A stretch of 64,000 bases of DNA from Palleronia sp. THAF1 (GCF_009363795.1 NZ_CP045420.1:1035001-1099000), one strand, 5' to 3'; positions 26,907 through 36,342 are shown, numbered from the stretch's first letter. Numbers and translations are program-made. Notes: generated by a model not told the origin, from the sequence alone.

Positions 26907-27952
26907 CGTTTGCTCCACACGATTTGGCCGAACTGACCGGGGCGCCGTTCGACACCGTGATCGACGTGCGCGCACCGTCGGAATTCGCCGAAGACCACGT
27001 GCCGGGTGCCATCAACTTGCCGGTCCTGAGCGATGAAGAGCGCGCCCGCGTCGGCACGATCTACGTGCAGGAAAGCGCATTTCTGGCGCGCAAGATCGGC
27101 GCGGCGCTGGTAGCGCGCAATGCCGCGCAGCACATTGAGGGGCCGCTTTCGGATCACGACGGTGGATGGCAACCGCTGGTCTATTGCTGGCGCGGCGGAC
27201 AGCGATCCAACTCTTTCGCGTCGATCCTGTCCCAGATCGGCTGGCGCGTGCAGGTGCTGGATGGTGGGTACCAGAGCTACCGACGGTTAGTGAAAGACAA
27301 GCTGTACGATACTCCGTTCCCGACGAATGTCGTCCTTCTGGATGGTTATACGGGCACCGCGAAGACGGCGATCCTGTGGGCCGCAGCGCGGGCGGGGGCG
27401 CAGGTCCTCGACTTGGAGGGGCTGGCGAACCACCGAGGCTCGCTGTTCGGGTCGATGGGCGATCAGCCTGCACAGAAGGGGTTCGAAAGCGCCTTGGCCG
27501 AACGGATCGGCGCGCTCGATCCCGCGCGGCCGGTGCTGGTCGAGGCCGAAAGCAGCAAGGTGGGAGAGCGCGTAGTGCCGCCCTCGCTTTGGGCTGCGAT
27601 GCGCGCGGCACGACGCATCACGGTCGAGGCGGAGCCGGATGTGCGCGCAGCCTACCTGACGCGGGCTTACGCGGATATCGTGGCCGATCCGGACCGGCTC
27701 GATGCGGTCTTGGTGTCTTTGACGCGGCTGCAAGGGCATGACCGCATTCAGGCTTGGCGTGGACTTGCGCGCGAAGGTCGCGTGCAGGATCTGGCCGCCG
27801 ATCTGATGCGGCAGCACTACGATCCCCGCTACGCCAAGCAACGCGACCGGGACGAGACCGGGCGGGTGGGCACCATTCGGGCAGAGCGGCTGGACGATGC
27901 AGAGATCGAAGCGCTGGGTGCGCGCGTGGCGGGGATGCTTAGCGCGCCGTGA
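26903..27952 (+). CDS. selU: tRNA 2-selenouridine synthase (SelU/MnmH)
   Basis: The 349-residue protein has an N-terminal rhodanese domain with catalytic Cys95 in VYCWRGGQRSNS and a C-terminal P-loop domain with GYTGTAKT at 148-155. This two-domain layout is specific to SelU/MnmH, which geranylates and then selenates 2-thiouridine at the wobble position of tRNA for Lys, Glu and Gln, using selenophosphate. The GTG at 26903 overlaps the preceding stop. The convergent selD gene supplies the selenophosphate; their 3' ends overlap by 14 bases. Confidence 0.93.
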   Translation: MTFAPHDLAELTGAPFDTVIDVRAPSEFAEDHVPGAINLPVLSDEERARVGTIYVQESAFLARKIGAALVARNAAQHIEGPLSDHDGGWQPLVYCWRGGQRSNSFASILSQIGWRVQVLDGGYQSYRRLVKDKLYDTPFPTNVVLLDGYTGTAKTAILWAAARAGAQVLDLEGLANHRGSLFGSMGDQPAQKGFESALAERIGALDPARPVLVEAESSKVGERVVPPSLWAAMRAARRITVEAEPDVRAAYLTRAYADIVADPDRLDAVLVSLTRLQGHDRIQAWRGLAREGRVQDLAADLMRQHYDPRYAKQRDRDETGRVGTIRAERLDDAEIEALGARVAGMLSAP

Positions 27953-30059
27953 TCCGCGGCGGCCCGTCGGAAAGGTGTCCGATCACGGGATGCGTGGTTT
28001 CCGCGTCGGCGGGTAAGGCGGCGAGCAAGCCGCCTGCGGTTTGCGGGTCGAAGAGTATCTGGGCGAGCGGCGTGTCGGGAGCAGCCACGTCCGCAATTGC
28101 CGCATTTGCGTCGTGCAGGGTCGATCGGACGCCTGCGGTCAGCAGCCGTTCGGCGCCCGGAAGAAGTGGCAGCGCGTCCAGCAAGATTTCCGCGCCTACA
28201 TTGGACGCAGTGCAGATGCCCATCAGATGCCCCGCAAGCCCGAATCCGGTCACATCTGTCATGGCGTGCGCGATGCGCAAGTCCCGTGCAACGTTGAATT
28301 GCGGTGTGGCCATTGAAGACAGGCAGGCGGCGACCTCTGGCCCGGTCGCTTGCAGCGCCATCTCTGCCGCTAGAACGACGCCGGTTCCAAGTGGTTTCGT
28401 CAGCACCAGTTTGTCGCCCGGTTGCGCGCCCGCGAGCGTGATCGCGCGGTCCACGAGGCCGGTGACGGTCACGCCGACCTGCAGCTCGGCCCCGGTTGCG
28501 GTGTGGCCGCCGACGATGGCGGCCCCGGCGTCTTCGGCTACGCGCGACAGTCCGGCCATGATCTCTGCCAGGGTGCGTTCTTCAAGGTCTGCTGACAGGC
28601 GTGACAGGGTCAGGGACGGAAGCATTGCCTGCGGATCGGCCCCCATTGCAAGGCAGTCGCCCAGCGCATGCAAGCCAGCAATCCGGGCCATCAGGGCAGG
28701 GTCTTTGGTGAACGCGCGCAACTGGTCGACCGTGATGATCTGACGTGTGCCGCCGATGGTCAGGATCGCGGCGTCGTCGCCCGCGCCTGTGTCGACATCG
28801 GCGCGGGTCGTCGCCGGTAAGTTGGACAAGGCGCCCTGCAACACACCGCGCCCGACCTTTGCGCCGCAGCCCCCGCAGGGGGCTTGGCCGGTGAGCGCGC
28901 CCATGCCGCGTGCGTGCTCGGTGGGGAGGGGGGGCGTCTTCATGGCAGGCAGGTCGGACAGTTTGCCCATGAACTTGCTGTCGATGCGGTCCTTCCAGCG
29001 CCATAACCACGCGCCATGAAAGGCGAACCCGGCCTTGTCGGCGACGGCGGACTTGCGGCCCGTCGAGATCAACTTGAGATAGTCTTTCTGCGGATTGTAC
29101 CGGCGCATCGCTCCGCCCGAGACGGCGGCGCGCAGGTTGTCATGCAAGATCGGGGCCTGCCGCACGGCGAAGACACCCGCCTTGGGGCGGGGCGCGTGAG
29201 TCAGGTGCGCGCAGTCGCCAGCCGCGAAGATCGCCGGATCGCCGGTTTGCAACGTTGGCCCAACGTCGATGAAGCCATCGGTCAGCGGCAAGCCTGTGTG
29301 CGTCAGCCAATCGTGCGGCCGCGCGCCTGCCGCTCCGGTCACGAACCGCGCGGGGATATGGCGGCCGTCGTCCAGCGTTACACCGCTTTCACTGATGCGA
29401 TCGACTTTGGCATTCTCCATCAAACTGACGCGGTTGCGCTCCAACTCTTTCAACATTCTCTCGCGAGCACGGCTCCCCAAGCCGGACAGGATGGCGCTGG
29501 AATCGATCACGGTCACGTCCGCACCGCCCATGCCATGGCTCATGGCCATCGCCAACTCACAGCCACCCACGCCGCCGCCGATGACGGCGATGCCGGCGTC
29601 GCGGTCGCCCGCTTTTTGGTAGTCAGCCCAGCTTTGCGCAAAGCGGCCAAGGGGTTTGGCGGCGGTGGCGTGTTCGGCGAAGCCCGGTATCCCCGGCATT
29701 TCGGAATGGATGCCGATGTCGATCGAGGCGGCGTCGAATTGGATCGTGCGTGGGCCGAGTATCGTGTCCTCGATATCGATGGATCGTGCGCCCCGATCCA
29801 GCGCGGTCGCGTGCCCCAGGATCAACCGCGCGCCCGCGAACCGGGCGAGGCGGACGAGGTCGATCTCCAGCGTGTCGCGGTCGTAATGACCGGCCACGAA
29901 GCCCGGCAGCATGCCGGTATAGGGCGCCGTCGGGCCCGGGTTCACGACCGTCAGTCGAGCGCCCGCCAGCGGGCTCATGCCCCAGCGGCGCAGGACGAGC
30001 GCGTGGGCGTGGCCGCCGCCGATCAGGACGATATCGCGGGTCTGGGGCAGGATGTTCAT
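27939..30059 (-). CDS. selD: Selenide, water dikinase fused to an NDH-2-like flavoprotein
   Basis: The 706-residue fusion begins with a pyridine-nucleotide-disulfide oxidoreductase domain (1-370; FAD motif IVLIGGGHAHALVLRRW, NAD motif AVIGGGVGGCELA, and GDCAHL) and ends with SelD (about 385-706). The SelD active site has Cys398 and Lys401 in PCGGCGAKVG, with ATP-binding DAAIL and VGGHTATGAEL. It makes selenophosphate from selenide and ATP. The flavoprotein half is thought to deliver or reduce selenium, which is inference. No selA, selB or tRNA-Sec is visible nearby, consistent with selenium use for tRNA only. Confidence 0.93.
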   Translation of the reverse strand: MNILPQTRDIVLIGGGHAHALVLRRWGMSPLAGARLTVVNPGPTAPYTGMLPGFVAGHYDRDTLEIDLVRLARFAGARLILGHATALDRGARSIDIEDTILGPRTIQFDAASIDIGIHSEMPGIPGFAEHATAAKPLGRFAQSWADYQKAGDRDAGIAVIGGGVGGCELAMAMSHGMGGADVTVIDSSAILSGLGSRARERMLKELERNRVSLMENAKVDRISESGVTLDDGRHIPARFVTGAAGARPHDWLTHTGLPLTDGFIDVGPTLQTGDPAIFAAGDCAHLTHAPRPKAGVFAVRQAPILHDNLRAAVSGGAMRRYNPQKDYLKLISTGRKSAVADKAGFAFHGAWLWRWKDRIDSKFMGKLSDLPAMKTPPLPTEHARGMGALTGQAPCGGCGAKVGRGVLQGALSNLPATTRADVDTGAGDDAAILTIGGTRQIITVDQLRAFTKDPALMARIAGLHALGDCLAMGADPQAMLPSLTLSRLSADLEERTLAEIMAGLSRVAEDAGAAIVGGHTATGAELQVGVTVTGLVDRAITLAGAQPGDKLVLTKPLGTGVVLAAEMALQATGPEVAACLSSMATPQFNVARDLRIAHAMTDVTGFGLAGHLMGICTASNVGAEILLDALPLLPGAERLLTAGVRSTLHDANAAIADVAAPDTPLAQILFDPQTAGGLLAALPADAETTHPVIGHLSDGPPRITAR

Positions 30060-30084
30060 GGCGCGCGGTGTAGCGATGTGCGGA

Positions 30085-30642
30085 TCAGGGGGCCAGCCAC
30101 GTTCCCGCGAAGCCGTCATCGCGCGAGAACAGCGCGCGGCGGTGCAGGTCGCCCAGATGCAGGATGTCGGCGCTTTCCACGTGGCCGCGCAAGACGGCGA
30201 AACGTTCACGCTCGGCGGTCTCACGGTAAGCGGTCGGGTCTGCCATCGGCGTGGCGGGCGGGGGCTGGCCGCCATAGTTGGTGGCGGCGCCTTCGGACAA
30301 AGCTTGCCAGTCGTCTTCCACCGCGTCGCCGGTCAGGATCGTGACGGTGCAGCGCGCGCGGACCTGTAGGGACGATTTGCGGTCCCAGAACAGGAAGGTC
30401 GCGGCGGGGTTGGCCTGCAACTCGTCGATCTTGGCGGATGCTCGATCTGTTTGCACCGTCAGTGTGCCCGCAGAGGCGGACGCTCCGCGCAGCACCACCA
30501 TCCGCGCTTGCGGTGTGCCGTCGGGCGCGACGGTCGCCAGCGGAAAGGTGTGGAAGGCGTGCTTGTTGTCCGCCGACCCGCGCCCCAGCAATTGCCACGC
30601 GTGAGCCCACAGATCGGGCAAACTCTTGTACCAGTCACTCAT
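30085..30642 (-). CDS. Pyridoxamine 5'-phosphate oxidase-like flavin-binding protein
   Basis: The 185-residue split-barrel protein, with FPLATVAPDGTPQARMVVLRG and the repeated SLQVRARCTVTIL strand, belongs to the PNPOx-like family related to Alr4036-type proteins. True pyridoxine oxidases have a C-terminal RxxWP-type dimer segment that I do not see, so it is more likely a general FMN-binding protein. The reading frame overlaps the end of the AttH-like gene by eight bases, so it belongs to the export operon transcript. Confidence 0.8.
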   Translation of the reverse strand: MSDWYKSLPDLWAHAWQLLGRGSADNKHAFHTFPLATVAPDGTPQARMVVLRGASASAGTLTVQTDRASAKIDELQANPAATFLFWDRKSSLQVRARCTVTILTGDAVEDDWQALSEGAATNYGGQPPPATPMADPTAYRETAERERFAVLRGHVESADILHLGDLHRRALFSRDDGFAGTWLAP

Positions 30643-31681
30643 ATCCCGTCATCTCCAGATAACCAATGCCGTCATGGCTGCCGTTCACCGTCACTGGTCC
30701 TTCCCAGTAGGGGAACAGCAGGTCCATCCAGCATTGGTCGTTGATCGCTGCAACCGTCACGTCGACGCCCTTGTCGGGCAGCCGCACGCGCCAGCGCACG
30801 GGCACATCACGATCTGCCACGCGCGCGGTCTCCAGCGGCTCGGCGCTGAACGCGCCATCGGGGTAGGGGGTCGGCGCGCCGTCGGGGGCGATCCATGTGG
30901 CAGAGGTATAGGCCGGCCCGGCGCTGTCGCGCAGGCGGAACCCCATCAGCTTGTCCGCTCCAAGGTGAAGCGAAAACCAGTCCCATCCGCTTTGCGTCTC
31001 AGCCAGCGGAGAGGACGACCACTCGCGATCCAGCCATGCGCGGCCTGTCACCTGCACATCGCCATCGGGCAGCATCAGCGTTCCGGTCACGTCATAGAAG
31101 GGTTGCGAGTAGTAGTAGCTGGCCTGGCCCTCCGCCGATTTGACCGAATAGCCGCCGTCGCCCTGCGGCACGAAGGGGCGATTGGTGGATAGTTGTAGAT
31201 CGTAGGCAACCGCGTCACTCGCGGCGGTCAGGCGCACGTCAGACAGGGATGGGCCGTTCATCGACCAATCGTCGATCCAAGCGTCGAACGGGTTGGCCTC
31301 CACGCCCGCTTGGCCGATCCCACCGCGGGCGAGGCGTTCAAACGCGACGTGACTGTCGGGCGTCGTGATCGCGGCATGGCCCAGCCACGCCTGTGGAGTC
31401 GACCAGTTCGTGCCCGGCGCCAGCGACAGGGCAGAGCGGAAGAGTGTCCACTGAATGCCGTAGGGCGTGCCGTCGGGGCCGGTAAGGTTGGCGGTCACGT
31501 ACCACCACTCAATCCGGTAGTCGGAGTGGGGGCCGTGGTCCTGCGGAAAGCGGAAGGTCGGGTTCGGGCGCGGCTCGGCGAAGTCGCCGCTGGAGTCGCC
31601 AAGGCCTGCGAAGCCTTGGGCTTGCGCCAGTGCGGGGGCGGCGCTCAGCAACAGGGCGCGGCGGGTGATCCTAGCGTTCAT
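30635..31681 (-). CDS. AttH/CrtC-like secreted lipocalin-fold protein
   Basis: The 348-residue protein has a signal-like start (MNARITRRALLLSAAPALA) and the family motif YRIEWWYVTANLTGPDG, followed by RAWLDREWSSSPL and GWDWFSLHL. This is the AttH/hydroxyneurosporene-hydratase fold, two lipocalin-like barrels. No carotenoid genes are near, so hydratase activity is unlikely. In Agrobacterium, AttH is encoded with ABC genes attE-G. Here it follows an FtsX-type permease with an 11-base overlap, so it probably works in the periplasm with that transporter, perhaps on a lipid. Confidence 0.85.
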   Translation of the reverse strand: MNARITRRALLLSAAPALAQAQGFAGLGDSSGDFAEPRPNPTFRFPQDHGPHSDYRIEWWYVTANLTGPDGTPYGIQWTLFRSALSLAPGTNWSTPQAWLGHAAITTPDSHVAFERLARGGIGQAGVEANPFDAWIDDWSMNGPSLSDVRLTAASDAVAYDLQLSTNRPFVPQGDGGYSVKSAEGQASYYYSQPFYDVTGTLMLPDGDVQVTGRAWLDREWSSSPLAETQSGWDWFSLHLGADKLMGFRLRDSAGPAYTSATWIAPDGAPTPYPDGAFSAEPLETARVADRDVPVRWRVRLPDKGVDVTVAAINDQCWMDLLFPYWEGPVTVNGSHDGIGYLEMTGYE

Positions 31682-34040
31682 GGGCGAAGACCTTCAGCAG
31701 TTCGGCGGGCGGCGTGCGCGATAGTCGCCAAGCGGGCCACGCGGCGGCGATCAGCGCGGCGAGGAGAGATAGGCCTGCCAGGCGGAGCCAGTCGAGCGGG
31801 AAGATGTGCATGGGCAGGCGCCAGCCGAACGCTTCGACGTTCACGATCGTCAGAAGGATCCATGCCAGCAGCAGGCCAACGGGCACGGCCGCCACGAAGG
31901 TCAGCGCCGCCAATAGGGCGGCGCGCGCCAGATCGAGCCACGCCAGGCGGCGGCGCGTCAGGCCCAGCGCCCAGACCGGGGCCAGTTGCGGCAGCCGCAT
32001 GGTCGCCAGCGTCAGCAGCGAGGTCAGGATTGCCAGCGCGGCGACCCCCAGCGTCAGTACGTTCAGCGCAGCGGTGACGGTGAAAGTGCGCTCGAAAATA
32101 TCCAGCGACAGGCGTTTGATTGCCGTCTGATCGGTGACCTGATCGGGGGGAAGGTCGAAGCGGTCCCGCAGGTCGGCTTGCAGGGCATCCACGTTTGCCG
32201 GATCAAGGCGCAGGCCGAAGTTGGTGGCGGGCGCGTTCGGAAAAAGTTGGTCGAACAGGTCCAGACCGACCATCGCTTGCCCGCGTGGGTTTCCGTAATC
32301 GCTGTAGACGCCCGCAATGGGGCCCTGCCAATCTGCGATGGCGATGGTGTCACCGGGCCAGAGGTTTTCGCGCCGGGCAAGCTGTTCGTTAACCAGCGCG
32401 GCCTCTCCGGCGGCGATGCGCGGCCATACGGTGTCGGCCTCGTCGATCAGCGGCCAGTTCTCGGAATATGTGGGGTGGTCGGCGACGCCGAAGACCTCTG
32501 CCGACGTGCCGGCAAGCTGCGTCTCGGCGGATCGGATCGGCAGGATCGCGTCGGTGCGGGGGGCAAGGTAGGCGGTGATCTCGGCCGCCTGCGCGTCGTC
32601 GCGGGCGCTGATGTAGAGTTCCGCGGCAAGCCGCTGATCCAGCCAGCCGGTGAAGGTCAGGCGGAACGAGGACACCATGGTGCCGACGCCGATGTTGGCC
32701 GCAAGCGCCAGTAAAAGCGCGGCCAGCGCAAGGCCAAGGTTCGGCAGTTGCTGGCGCGCGTCGGCCCAGAACCACTGCGCGCGGGGTCCGCTGGCGGGGC
32801 GGGCGATCAGCGCGAGTACGCCTGACAGGACAGGCGGCAGGGCAAGCGCTGCGGCCAACAGAAGCGCGCCGAGGCACAGGAAACCGGCGATCAGGCCTCC
32901 CCCAACAAGGCCCGCGATCAAGGATACCGCCGCGCAGATCGCGGCCCCGATCAAAGGCAGACGCAAGGCCTTTTCGGGCGCGCCGCCGCCAGACATCGCC
33001 GGGGCCAGAAGAGGCTGGCGTGCAGTCTGCCATAGCGACAGTGATGCGGCGAGCGCCGTGCCCAAGACGGCGACGGCGAGCCCCGATAGCCACCAGATCG
33101 GTCTCAAGGACAGCGCGCCTTGAACTTCTGCCCCGTAAAGACCGCGCAACGTTGCGGCCACGTCGGGCAACAGGGTCGCGGCGATCAGCCAGCCAAGCGC
33201 GATGCCGATGGTTCCGGCGATCAGCGCCAGGATCAGCAGTTCGGCGGAGAGCACTCCGATCAGCGTGACGCGCGGCAAGCCGAGTGCGCGCAGGGTGCGG
33301 AAGACGCCGCGCCGTTGCGCGAAAGCAAGACCGATGGCGCCCCGCACGATGAACAGGCCGACTACGAAGGATAGCAGCCCGAATGCGGTCAGATTGAGGT
33401 GAAAGCTGTCGGTCAGCCGCCCCACGTCTCCGCTTTGCGGGGCGACGCGCCGCAGATCTGGTGCGATCTGATCCAGTGGGGGCGCGGTGCGGGATGGCGT
33501 GCCGGTGACAATCAGGCGCGTCAATTCTTCGGGGCGGTCCAGCAGCCGCTGGACGGTGCCAATATCGGCATAGGCGGTGCCGTCCGGGATGCCATCGACC
33601 CGCCGAACTGGGGGCAGGCCGTCGGGGATAGTGGTGCTGTCAGCAGCTAAGAGCAAGCCGGGCGCACCGATGAAATCAGACTGAACGTCGGCGGCACTCA
33701 GGTCGGCAGGGGCGTCACCGGGGGGCAGGGTGAAGGCGTCGATCCCGATCAGGCGCAGGCCATTGCGGGTGCCTTCGATCACCGGGCTGACGGAGTAGCC
33801 CGCGCGGCGCAGGGCGATATAGGTGGCCTGCGGGATCGCGCCGTCGGACACCAGCGTAGGCCGCGATCCGGCAGTGACCTGACCGGCGGCCTGGTCGTAG
33901 CTGGCGCGTGCCTCTGCGTTGATCGCCTGCACGCCGGACCAGAGGGCGGTGGCTGTCGCGAGACCGACCATCAGGGTCAAAAGCTGCATGGGATGGCGCC
34001 ACCAGTGCGACAGCAACGCGATCAGAGTCGGGCGTAGCAT
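31671..34040 (-). CDS. FtsX-family ABC transporter permease (AttF/G-like)
   Basis: The 789-residue permease has the MacB/FtsX layout with two large periplasmic domains, an N-terminal transmembrane helix (LMVGLATATALWSGVQAI) and three-helix blocks at about residues 235-345 and 680-780. A middle hydrophobic block around 360-460 joins two FtsX units, giving ten helices as in YbbP-type permeases. The ATG at 34040 was taken; an alternative GTG at 34046 overlaps the ATPase stop. Such permeases drive periplasmic work by mechanotransmission rather than classic transport. Confidence 0.88.
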   Translation of the reverse strand: MLRPTLIALLSHWWRHPMQLLTLMVGLATATALWSGVQAINAEARASYDQAAGQVTAGSRPTLVSDGAIPQATYIALRRAGYSVSPVIEGTRNGLRLIGIDAFTLPPGDAPADLSAADVQSDFIGAPGLLLAADSTTIPDGLPPVRRVDGIPDGTAYADIGTVQRLLDRPEELTRLIVTGTPSRTAPPLDQIAPDLRRVAPQSGDVGRLTDSFHLNLTAFGLLSFVVGLFIVRGAIGLAFAQRRGVFRTLRALGLPRVTLIGVLSAELLILALIAGTIGIALGWLIAATLLPDVAATLRGLYGAEVQGALSLRPIWWLSGLAVAVLGTALAASLSLWQTARQPLLAPAMSGGGAPEKALRLPLIGAAICAAVSLIAGLVGGGLIAGFLCLGALLLAAALALPPVLSGVLALIARPASGPRAQWFWADARQQLPNLGLALAALLLALAANIGVGTMVSSFRLTFTGWLDQRLAAELYISARDDAQAAEITAYLAPRTDAILPIRSAETQLAGTSAEVFGVADHPTYSENWPLIDEADTVWPRIAAGEAALVNEQLARRENLWPGDTIAIADWQGPIAGVYSDYGNPRGQAMVGLDLFDQLFPNAPATNFGLRLDPANVDALQADLRDRFDLPPDQVTDQTAIKRLSLDIFERTFTVTAALNVLTLGVAALAILTSLLTLATMRLPQLAPVWALGLTRRRLAWLDLARAALLAALTFVAAVPVGLLLAWILLTIVNVEAFGWRLPMHIFPLDWLRLAGLSLLAALIAAAWPAWRLSRTPPAELLKVFAHER

Positions 34041-34042
34041 CG

Positions 34043-34708
34043 TCACGCGATGCGACCCTCTTGAAGGTGCACGCGCCGTTCCATCCGGTCGGCCAGCGAT
34101 TGCGAGTGGGTTACGCATAGCAGCGCTGCATCGGTCTCGGCCACCAGTTCAAGCAGCAGGTCGAGCACATCTCGTCCCGTCGCTTCGTCCAGATTTCCGG
34201 TCGGCTCATCCGCCAACACAAGCGCTGGGCGTGCGGCGAGGGTGCGGCCAATGGCGACGCGCTGTTGCTGCCCGCCGGACAGTTGCTCGGGGTACTTCGA
34301 CAGGTGCGGCGTCAGCCCGAGGCGCTGTGACAGACGGTCGGTCCAGTCGGGATCGTGGCTGCCGGACAGCCGCGCCTGAAAGGCGATGTTGGCGGCGACG
34401 GTCAGCGATGGGATCAGGTTGAACTGCTGGAAGACGACCGACACGCGATCCCGGCGCAGGGCGGCGCGGCCCTTGTCCGACAGGGATGTGACCTCGGTTT
34501 CGCCCAGCATGATCGTGCCCGCGTCCGCCACATCCAGCCCGCCGATCAGGTGCAGAAGCGTGGATTTGCCCGACCCGCTTTCCCCCGTCAGCGCCAAGGT
34601 TCGCCCGGCTTCAAGCGACAACGACACGCCGCGCAGGATGGGCACGGGGCCGTCGGGGCCGGGGTAGGCCTTCTCGATATGGGTCACTGTCAGAAGCGGA
34701 GTGGTCAT
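34043..34708 (-). CDS. LolD/MacB-type ABC transporter ATP-binding protein
   Basis: The 221-residue ATPase has Walker A GESGSGKST (about 42-50), signature LSGGQQQRVAIGR and Walker B LVLADEPTGNLD, the LolD/YbbA style with EPTGNLD. It pairs with the FtsX-type permease immediately downstream (GTGA overlap), and the secreted AttH-like protein completes the operon. A lipid or lipoprotein substrate is likely by analogy, but not shown by sequence. Confidence 0.93.
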   Translation of the reverse strand: MTTPLLTVTHIEKAYPGPDGPVPILRGVSLSLEAGRTLALTGESGSGKSTLLHLIGGLDVADAGTIMLGETEVTSLSDKGRAALRRDRVSVVFQQFNLIPSLTVAANIAFQARLSGSHDPDWTDRLSQRLGLTPHLSKYPEQLSGGQQQRVAIGRTLAARPALVLADEPTGNLDEATGRDVLDLLLELVAETDAALLCVTHSQSLADRMERRVHLQEGRIA

Positions 34709-34840
34709 GTCGATTGATCTAGGCCTTGCCGCGCGCGTCGGTAGGGGGTGCGACGGGGTGTGCGGGTCGGACTAGGTCGTCGCAACTTCAACCCGTAAGC
34801 GCGCCGCTGTGGATCGGACCGAAGATCGGCTCCGAAACCA

Positions 34841-35230
34841 TCAATTCGCCTTCGACTTCGGACCGAAGGGCAGGGGGATCGCCGGGATGCCGTCGTCGTG
34901 CAGCGCCTTGGCATCGGAGATTTTCGCTTGCCCCCAGATCGGTCGGTCGGCGGCGTCTCCGTCGCGGATCGCGCGGGCTTCGGCCGCGAAGCGGTCGCCG
35001 ACGTAATCGGCCTCTGCCTCTATCTTGCGGCGCAGTTTCGCGATGGGATGTTCGGTGGCTTCAGCTTTGCCGGATAGGCTGGGCGCCATGGGGGCCTTCT
35101 TCACTGCAGAGGTCCCGCAATCGGGGCACGTGACCCGCCCTGCGCCATTGAGATCGCCGAAATCGGCGTCAGAGCGGAACCAACTGTCGAAGATATGCCC
35201 GTGTTTGCATTTCAGGGAAAAGCGGATCAC
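34841..35230 (-). CDS. DUF1178 family zinc-binding protein
   Basis: The 129-residue protein opens MIRFSLKCKHGHIFDSWF with the first zinc-ligand pair and has VTCPDCGTSAVKKAPMAP as a second. This is the DUF1178 family, very common in alphaproteobacteria and of unknown function. The GTG at 35230 lies 11 bases after the upstream Nudix gene stop, so the two form an operon, an association also seen in relatives. The 132 bases to the next gene at its 3' side hold nothing recognisable. Confidence 0.88.
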   Translation of the reverse strand: MIRFSLKCKHGHIFDSWFRSDADFGDLNGAGRVTCPDCGTSAVKKAPMAPSLSGKAEATEHPIAKLRRKIEAEADYVGDRFAAEARAIRDGDAADRPIWGQAKISDAKALHDDGIPAIPLPFGPKSKAN

Positions 35231-35241
35231 GCCGCGCGCCC

Positions 35242-35718
35242 CTATTTCAGCAACTTGGGCAGGTTCGGATCACGCAGGATTTCACGCAATTCCCGATCGG
35301 ACACCAATCGCGCGGCCTTCTTCAGCGTCACCCATTTGCGCGAACGCTGATCGGCCTCTGGCCAATCGTTCAGAACCTTCGTCACTTCCAGCGGGAACAC
35401 GGCGACGAGAACCGGCAAGTCAGGGCCATCGTCCAGATCCTTGAGATAGGTATAGACGCCGACACAACGGGTAGAGGCGATGCCACGCAGGCCTGCTTCC
35501 TCAAAGGTTTCAATCGCCGCGGCTTCCGACGGAGTCTTGCCGTCCATGGGCCAGCCCTTGGGAATGATCCAGCGCCCTGTATCGCGGCTGGTAATCAAGC
35601 ACAGTTCAATACGACCGTCCACCCGCCGCCACGGCAGCGTCGCGAATTGAGCGCGCATATCGCGTTTCCCAAGATCGGCCAAATCGACCGAGCGGCCGAT
35701 TTTTTCGGACTGACTCAT
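35242..35718 (-). CDS. Nudix hydrolase (DIPP-like)
   Basis: The 158-residue protein has a Nudix box beginning GWPMDGKTPSEAAAIETFEEAG with the REUXEE core changed to IETFEEAG, the form found in diphosphoinositol-polyphosphate-type hydrolases. It is a compact single-domain enzyme, likely acting on dinucleoside polyphosphates or similar molecules. The ATG at 35718 was chosen over GTG at 35730; GAGAGG lies just upstream. It heads the DUF1178 operon. Confidence 0.86.
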   Translation of the reverse strand: MSQSEKIGRSVDLADLGKRDMRAQFATLPWRRVDGRIELCLITSRDTGRWIIPKGWPMDGKTPSEAAAIETFEEAGLRGIASTRCVGVYTYLKDLDDGPDLPVLVAVFPLEVTKVLNDWPEADQRSRKWVTLKKAARLVSDRELREILRDPNLPKLLK

Positions 35719-35835
35719 CAAACCTCTCACAAGCGCGTGCCGAGCACGTCTGTTATATGACTACTAAGTATATCTGCGCAGGTCTCAATATCAAGTAAAG
35801 GTTGCCCATCTGTTCCGTGGCAATATCTATACGTG

Positions 35836-36342
35836 ATGCTGCGATCATTCACTCTGCTGTGCTTCCTGTGCGGTCCCGCTGCCGCTGACGAGCGGTTTGT
35901 CTTTGCGTCGATCGACGGTGGAGATATCGATATCGCCGCTCACGACGGGCCGGTTCTGGTGGTCAACACGGCGTCGCTTTGCGCCTTCACGCCGCAGTAC
36001 GATGCGCTGCAGGACGTGCATGAAACCTTTGGCACTCAGGGGGTTATGGTCCTTGCCGTACCGTCGGATGACTTCCGGCAAGAGCTGGGCTCGGAGGATG
36101 AGGTCAAGGATTTCTGTGAGGTGCAGTTCGGCCTTACGCTGCCGATGACCGAGATCACGCACGTGCGCGGGCCTCAGGCGCATCCGTTCTATACGTGGCT
36201 GGCGCGGGAAGAAGGCTGGGCGCCGCGCTGGAACTTCAACAAGGCGCTGCTGGACGAGGGACGCGTTGTCGCAACCTTCGGGTCCAACACCCATCCGAAT
36301 GGCGCGCAGATCACCCGCGCGCTGGGCGACGCCCTGAGGTGA
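35836..36342 (+). CDS. Glutathione peroxidase family protein, exported
   Basis: The 168-residue protein has a signal peptide (MLRSFTLLCFLCGPAAA) and the active-site sequence NTASLCAFTPQY with peroxidatic Cys49, normally NVASKCGFTPQY. The VPSDDF, PFYTWLA and WNFNKALL segments carry the catalytic Gln/Trp/Asn equivalents. It reduces peroxides in the periplasm, probably with thioredoxin-like donors as is usual for Cys-type members. The start at 35836 was taken; GTG at 35833 is an alternative. Its stop overlaps the deacetylase start (GTGA). Confidence 0.9.
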   Translation: MLRSFTLLCFLCGPAAADERFVFASIDGGDIDIAAHDGPVLVVNTASLCAFTPQYDALQDVHETFGTQGVMVLAVPSDDFRQELGSEDEVKDFCEVQFGLTLPMTEITHVRGPQAHPFYTWLAREEGWAPRWNFNKALLDEGRVVATFGSNTHPNGAQITRALGDALR

